This document shows positions 9,669 through 12,675 of a DNA stretch of 12,675 nt, in pieces. The stretch spans positions 1 to 12,675 of the forward strand of contig JAFTGG010000072.1 of assembly GCA_017458025.1 (NCBI GenBank). The letters are read 5' to 3'. Source of the stretch: Oscillospiraceae bacterium (lineage in GTDB: Bacteria; Bacillota; Clostridia; Oscillospirales; Oscillospiraceae). A program made the position numbers and the translations under genes. Under the pieces are notes generated by a model. That model worked only from the letters and a program-made list of their open reading frames with translations. It was not told the DNA's origin and did not search any database. Each line of letters starts with the position of its first letter. The first letter of the stretch is position 1.

Positions 9669-10079
9669 ATGGCTACTTCCTTTAATCTGCATATCCGCTC
9701 GGCGGACCGCGACTTCTACGAGGGCGAGTGCGTCGGCCTGACGCTCGCGCTGCCCGACGGGCAGTTGGGGCTGCTGGCGAATCACAGCCCGATGGTCGCC
9801 GCCGTCGTGCCGGGGCTTTTGACCTACCGCCCGGGCGACGGCACGGCGGTCACTGTTGCCGCGGGCAGCGGCGTCGTGCGCTTTGAGAACAACGACGCGC
9901 TCGTGCTGCTCGACAGCGTCGAGCGTCCGGAGGATATCGACGTCGCGCGCGCCGAAGCCGCCGTGGAGCACGCGCGGGAGGCGCTCCGGAGGAGCAAGAC
10001 CCGGCAGGAGAAGCTTCAGGCGCAGAGCGACCTTGCCCGCGCGCGGAACCGCCTCAAGGCGGCGGAGCGTGCCGAATGA
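9669..10079 (+). CDS. atpC: F1Fo ATP synthase subunit epsilon
   Basis: The rotor-foot and regulatory subunit that can inhibit ATP hydrolysis. Of 136 residues, the N-terminal beta sandwich (about 1-85; FYEGECVGLTLALPDGQLGLLANHSPMV) is followed by a two-helix C-terminal arm rich in Ala/Arg/Glu (about 88-136). The sequence ERPEDIDVARA (85-95) contains the I/L-D-x-x-R-A motif (I90, D91, R94, A95) known from ATP-binding epsilon subunits such as that of thermophilic Bacillus PS3. ATG 9669 follows GGAGG with 8 bases of spacing. Last gene of the operon, 31 bases before the terminator hairpin. Confidence 0.95.
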   Translation: MATSFNLHIRSADRDFYEGECVGLTLALPDGQLGLLANHSPMVAAVVPGLLTYRPGDGTAVTVAAGSGVVRFENNDALVLLDSVERPEDIDVARAEAAVEHAREALRRSKTRQEKLQAQSDLARARNRLKAAERAE

Positions 10080-10110
10080 GGGAAAGCGCCCGATTCTGTC
10101 AAATATCTAC

Positions 10111-10141
10111 AAAGCAGCCGCGGCAACGCGGCTGCTTTTTT
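10111..10141 (+). terminator. Intrinsic terminator of the ATP synthase operon
   Basis: AGCAGCCGCG (10113-10122) pairs perfectly with CGCGGCTGCT (10127-10136) around a GCAA (GNRA) tetraloop, extended by two A-T pairs and ending in six T. A textbook rho-independent terminator just after atpC. Confidence 0.92.
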
Positions 10142-10155
10142 GTGTTTCTCTGCCA

Positions 10156-10185
10156 TTGCGCTTTAGCGTGATAGTGTGGTAGTAT
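10156..10185 (+). promoter_or_regulatory. Predicted promoter of the amino acid ABC transporter operon
   Basis: TTGCGC (10156-10161) and TAGTAT (10180-10185) are 18 bases apart, and TG-n (10177-10179) precedes the -10, giving an extended -10 promoter. Transcription would start near 10192, leaving a leader of about 70 bases. Confidence 0.5.
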
Positions 10186-10194
10186 GCTGTCACG
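10167..10194. repeat. Imperfect inverted repeat over the -10 of the ABC operon promoter
   Basis: CGTGATAG (10167-10174) and CTGTCACG (10187-10194) pair at 7 of 8 positions and flank the predicted -10. This is operator-like geometry for a dimeric repressor. No regulator gene adjoins it, so the role is speculative. Confidence 0.35.
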
Positions 10195-10262
10195 GCAAAC
10201 CGATGTGCGCCCAAAACGCACGACCGGAGCGCACAAACAACGATATCGGAGGATTGGAAATC

Positions 10263-11054
10263 ATGAAAAAAGCACTTTGCCTGGTACTGAGCCTGATGCT
10301 CGTACTCTCCCTCGCGGCCTGCGGCAGCAAGCAGGAAAGCAAGAACGGCAAGCTGATCGTCGGTTTTGACGCGGAGTTCCCGCCGTTTGGCTTCATCGAC
10401 GAGAGCGGCAATTACGACGGCTTCGACCTCGCTATGGCGCAGGAGGTCTGCAAGCGTCTCGGCTGGGAGTACGAGGCGGTCGCCATTGATTGGGACTCCA
10501 AGGACGCGGAGCTCTCGTCCGGCAACATCAACTGCATCTGGAACGGCTTCACCTACACCGGCCGCGAGAACGACTACACCTGGTCCGATCCCTATGTCGA
10601 CAACAGCATTGTGCTGGTCGTCAAGGCGGACAGCGGCATCGGCTCCAAGGCGGACCTCGCCGGCAAGAGCGTGATGGCGCAGGCGGGTTCCTCCGCGGTG
10701 GACGCGCTGGACGCGGATGAGACCGGCTTCGCCGCGAGCCTCAAGGAGGTCGTGCAGCTTCCCGATTACAACATGGGCTTCCTGGAGCTCGACCAGGGCA
10801 CCGTGGACGCGCTGGCGGTGGACCTCGGCGTCGCGATGGCGCAGATCAACCAGAAGGCGGGCGCCTACGTCATTCTCGACGAGGCGGTTTCCACCGAGCA
10901 GTATGCCATCGGTTTCCTCAAGGGCAATACCGAGCTGCGCGACGCGGTCAACGAGCAGCTTCTCGCCATCGCGCAGGACGGCACGATGCTCAAGATCGCC
11001 GAGCAGTATGTGGACGAGGGCGTCGTGATCGACAGCCTTTGCCTCATCAAGTAA
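10263..11054 (+). CDS. Polar amino acid ABC transporter, substrate-binding lipoprotein
   Basis: This extracytoplasmic receptor captures an amino acid and delivers it to the permease encoded next. The 263 residues begin with a lipoprotein signal peptide (MKKALCLVLSLMLVLSLAAC) with lipobox LAAC and lipidated C20, a substrate for the signal peptidase at 1122. The mature part is a family-3 solute-binding protein: LIVGFDAEFPPFGF, YDGFDLAMAQEV, NGFTYTGR101ENDYTWSDPY (the Arg usually binds the ligand carboxylate), LAGKSVMAQAG, and GTVDALAVD. ATG 10263 follows CGGAGG with 10 bases of spacing; the longer in-frame extension upstream has no signal-peptide character. The exact ligand cannot be named from sequence; glutamine, cystine or basic amino acids are possible. 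The permease is 94 bases downstream, after a hairpin. Confidence 0.93.
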   Translation: MKKALCLVLSLMLVLSLAACGSKQESKNGKLIVGFDAEFPPFGFIDESGNYDGFDLAMAQEVCKRLGWEYEAVAIDWDSKDAELSSGNINCIWNGFTYTGRENDYTWSDPYVDNSIVLVVKADSGIGSKADLAGKSVMAQAGSSAVDALDADETGFAASLKEVVQLPDYNMGFLELDQGTVDALAVDLGVAMAQINQKAGAYVILDEAVSTEQYAIGFLKGNTELRDAVNEQLLAIAQDGTMLKIAEQYVDEGVVIDSLCLIK

Positions 11055-11077
11055 ATTTTCTCTCATCATCTCTTTCC

Positions 11078-11122
11078 TGCAAGGGATCAGGCGACGGGGC
11101 TCCGCCGCCTGATTTCCCTGCA
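11078..11122 (+). other. Intercistronic hairpin between binding-protein and permease genes
   Basis: ATCAGGCGACGG (11086-11097) pairs with CCGCCGCCTGAT (11102-11113), with one A-C mismatch, around GGCT. The stem continues imperfectly outward (TGCAAGGG with CCCTGCA, bulges). No T-run follows. The position suggests a 3' stabiliser or partial terminator that keeps binding-protein mRNA more abundant than permease mRNA. Confidence 0.55.
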
Positions 11123-11148
11123 AACGGAGAAAATCGCGAGGTTTTGTT

Positions 11149-11799
11149 ATGACCTTTCAAACTATGGTCGCCCAACTGGCAAACGGCTTTTTGACCACGC
11201 TCGCCATCTTCGCGCTGACGCTGCTCGGCTCGCTGCCGCTGGGCCTGCTCGTCTATTTCGGGCGCAAAAGCCGCGTCGCGCCGGTCCGCGCCCTCGTGCG
11301 CGTCTACATCTCCCTCATGCGCGGCACGCCGCTGATGCTGCAGCTGATGGTCGTCTACTACGCGCCGAACCTGATGTTCGGCCTGCGCCCGCTGCCGCGC
11401 TTTTCCGCGACGATCGTTGCGTTCATTATCAACTACGCCGCGTACTTCGCGGAGATCTACCGCGGCGGCATCGAGTCCATTCCCGTCGGACAGTATGAGG
11501 CGGCGGAGGTGCTGGGCTACACGAAGGCGCAGACCTTCTTCCACATTATCCTGCCGCAGATGGTCAAGCGCGTTCTGCCGCCGGTGACGAACGAGGTCAT
11601 CACGCTCGTGAAGGACACGTCCCTCGCCTCGGTCATCGCCGTGGTGGAGATGTTTACGCTGGCGAGCCGCATCGCGGTCGCGCCGCACTCGCCCGGCATG
11701 GTGACCTTCGCGGTCGCCGCCGTGTTCTACTATGTGTTCAACTATCTTGTGGCGGTCGTCATGGAGCACGCCGAAAAAGCGCTCGCGTATTATCAATAA
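11149..11799 (+). CDS. Polar amino acid ABC transporter, permease
   Basis: The membrane channel of the importer, a 216-residue HisM/GlnP-type protein with about five membrane helices. Signature features: RGTPLMLQL (59-67), the segment NYAAYFAEIYRGGIESIPVG, and the EAA coupling loop at 115-136 (QYEAAEVLGYTKAQTFFHII, then LPQ) that contacts the ATPase. ATG 11149 follows CGAGG with 7 bases of spacing. There is only one permease gene in the operon, so the channel is expected to be a homodimer. The stop is 12 bases before the ATPase start. Confidence 0.94.
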   Translation: MTFQTMVAQLANGFLTTLAIFALTLLGSLPLGLLVYFGRKSRVAPVRALVRVYISLMRGTPLMLQLMVVYYAPNLMFGLRPLPRFSATIVAFIINYAAYFAEIYRGGIESIPVGQYEAAEVLGYTKAQTFFHIILPQMVKRVLPPVTNEVITLVKDTSLASVIAVVEMFTLASRIAVAPHSPGMVTFAVAAVFYYVFNYLVAVVMEHAEKALAYYQ

Positions 11800-11811
11800 G
11801 GCGGTGGGTGT

Positions 11812-12564
11812 ATGAACGTCTTAACCATCAATCACGCGCAAAAAAGCTTTGCGGAGCTCGGCGTGCTCAAGGACATCTCCCTCACCGTCGACGAGGGCGA
11901 GGTCGTGTCCGTCATCGGGCCGTCCGGCTCCGGCAAGTCGACGCTGCTGCGCTGCGCGACGTTCCTTGAAACGCTGGACGCGGGCGAGATCGCCTACATG
12001 GGCAAGAAAGCGGCGTGGGACGAGGGCGGCAAGGCGGTCTACGCCAAAAATCTGAACGCGTTCCGGCAATGCTTCGGGCTGGTGTTCCAGCAGTTTAACC
12101 TGTTCCCGCACCGGAGCGTGCTGCAAAACGTCATGGATGCGCCGCTGCGCGTGCAAAAGCGCGGACGCGGCGAGGTCGAGGACGAGGCGCGGCAACTGCT
12201 TGAAAAGCTCGGCCTCGCGGAAAAGGCGGACGCGTACCCCTGCCAGCTCTCCGGCGGGCAGCAGCAGCGCGTGTCCATCGCGCGGGCGTTGGCGATGAAT
12301 CCGGAGATCCTGTTCTTCGACGAGCCGACCAGCGCGCTCGATCCGGAGCTGACGGGCGAGGTGCTGCGCGTGATCCGCCGCCTCGCGGAGGATAAGATGA
12401 CGATGGTCATCGTCACGCACGAGATGGAGTTCGCCCGCGTGGTGAGCGACCGCGTCATCTTCATGGACGGCGGCGTCATCGTCGAGCAGGGCGACCCGAA
12501 CCAGGTGCTCGTCGACCCGACGCAGGAGCGCACACAGCAGTTTCTCAAGACCTATCAGGCGTAA
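11812..12564 (+). CDS. Polar amino acid ABC transporter, ATP-binding protein
   Basis: The cytoplasmic ATPase that powers uptake; 250 residues, GlnQ/ArtM type. Complete motif set: Walker [10 protein letters not shown] (36-44), Q-loop [10 protein letters not shown] (91-100), signature LSGGQQQR (146-153), Walker B ILFFDEP (166-172), D-loop SALD, and H203 in VTHEM. A short charged insert (about 67-79, [11 protein letters not shown]) stands before the Q-loop. ATG 11812 lies 12 bases after the permease stop, behind the G-rich site GGCGGTGGG, so expression is coupled to the permease. It ends in a strong terminator. Confidence 0.96.
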   Translation: MNVLTINHAQKSFAELGVLKDISLTVDEGEVVSVIGPSGSGKSTLLRCATFLETLDAGEIAYMGKKAAWDEGGKAVYAKNLNAFRQCFGLVFQQFNLFPHRSVLQNVMDAPLRVQKRGRGEVEDEARQLLEKLGLAEKADAYPCQLSGGQQQRVSIARALAMNPEILFFDEPTSALDPELTGEVLRVIRRLAEDKMTMVIVTHEMEFARVVSDRVIFMDGGVIVEQGDPNQVLVDPTQERTQQFLKTYQA

Positions 12565-12589
12565 AAAAGGCGGCCATGCCGCCTTTTTT
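12563..12589 (+). terminator. Intrinsic terminator of the ABC transporter operon
   Basis: AAAAAAGGCGGC (12563-12574) pairs perfectly with GCCGCCTTTTTT (12578-12589) around CAT. A GC core followed by six T, overlapping the ATPase stop codon. The A-run opposite makes it potentially bidirectional. Confidence 0.92.
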
Positions 12590-12605
12590 GTTACCGAATC
12601 GTTAC

Positions 12606-12634
12606 TTGCCCTATATGCTGCGCCGTTGTACAAT
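12606..12634 (+). promoter_or_regulatory. Predicted promoter of the next gene
   Basis: TTGCCC (12606-12611), 17 bases, then TACAAT (12629-12634, five of six consensus). Transcription would begin near 12641, about 24 bases before the ATG at 12665. Confidence 0.65.
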
Positions 12635-12664
12635 AGAGACAATCTGGATACGGGAGAACTGCCC

Positions 12665-12675
12665 ATGAAACGCAC
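12665..12675 (+). CDS. Start of an unidentified gene, cut by the window end
   Basis: ATG AAA CGC follows GGGAG with 8 bases of spacing and a good promoter, so a new transcription unit probably starts here. Only Met-Lys-Arg and part of a codon are visible; no function can be given. Confidence 0.55.

Overview
The window is GC-rich DNA, almost fully coding on the + strand, with Firmicutes-type signals: strong AGGAGG ribosome sites, TTG and GTG starts, TTGxxx/TATAAT-type promoters and a GNRA-loop terminator. The gene content (ECF sigma factor with zinc-finger anti-sigma, lspA-rluD, mntP, a complete-looking F-type ATP synthase operon, a polar amino acid ABC importer) suggests a high-GC, uncultured or poorly studied member of the Clostridia. 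That placement is inference; no rRNA or phylogenetic marker was compared.

Layout. (1) 2-2604 (+): the 3' end of an ECF sigma factor gene, its membrane anti-sigma factor, lipoprotein signal peptidase (lspA) and an RluD-type pseudouridine synthase. All three junctions overlap, so this looks like one translationally coupled transcription unit. A perfect 22-bp inverted repeat follows. (2) 2683-3258 (-): mntP, a manganese exporter, convergent with rluD and divergent from the ATP synthase operon. Its promoter sits so close to the start codon that the mRNA would have almost no leader. (3) 3429-10079 (+): the F1Fo ATP synthase operon in the order a, c, b, alpha, gamma, beta, epsilon, closed by an intrinsic terminator. 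(4) 10263-12564 (+): a three-gene polar amino acid ABC transporter (lipoprotein binding protein, permease, ATPase) with its own promoter and terminator. (5) 12606-12675: a promoter and the first codons of another gene.

The part most worth attention is the ATP synthase. No separate delta (atpH) gene lies between atpF and atpA. Instead, the alpha subunit carries about 80 extra N-terminal residues that read as the C-terminal (b-binding) half of delta, fused in frame. The N-terminal six-helix domain of delta, which in known enzymes docks on the alpha N-termini, is not in the window. The simplest reading is that covalent fusion replaces that docking function, which would give three delta-C domains per F1. 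The a subunit is also unusual: its N-terminal two-helix module is duplicated in tandem through a Lys/Pro-rich linker. The c subunit has a cleavable-looking signal peptide and a long acidic N-terminus. Together these suggest a remodelled stator and membrane sector. The core catalytic and proton-path residues of alpha, beta, a and c are otherwise largely retained, so the enzyme is probably functional.

There is no stretch over 300 bases without a gene. I see no rRNA, tRNA, CRISPR array, insertion sequence or phage gene in the window.
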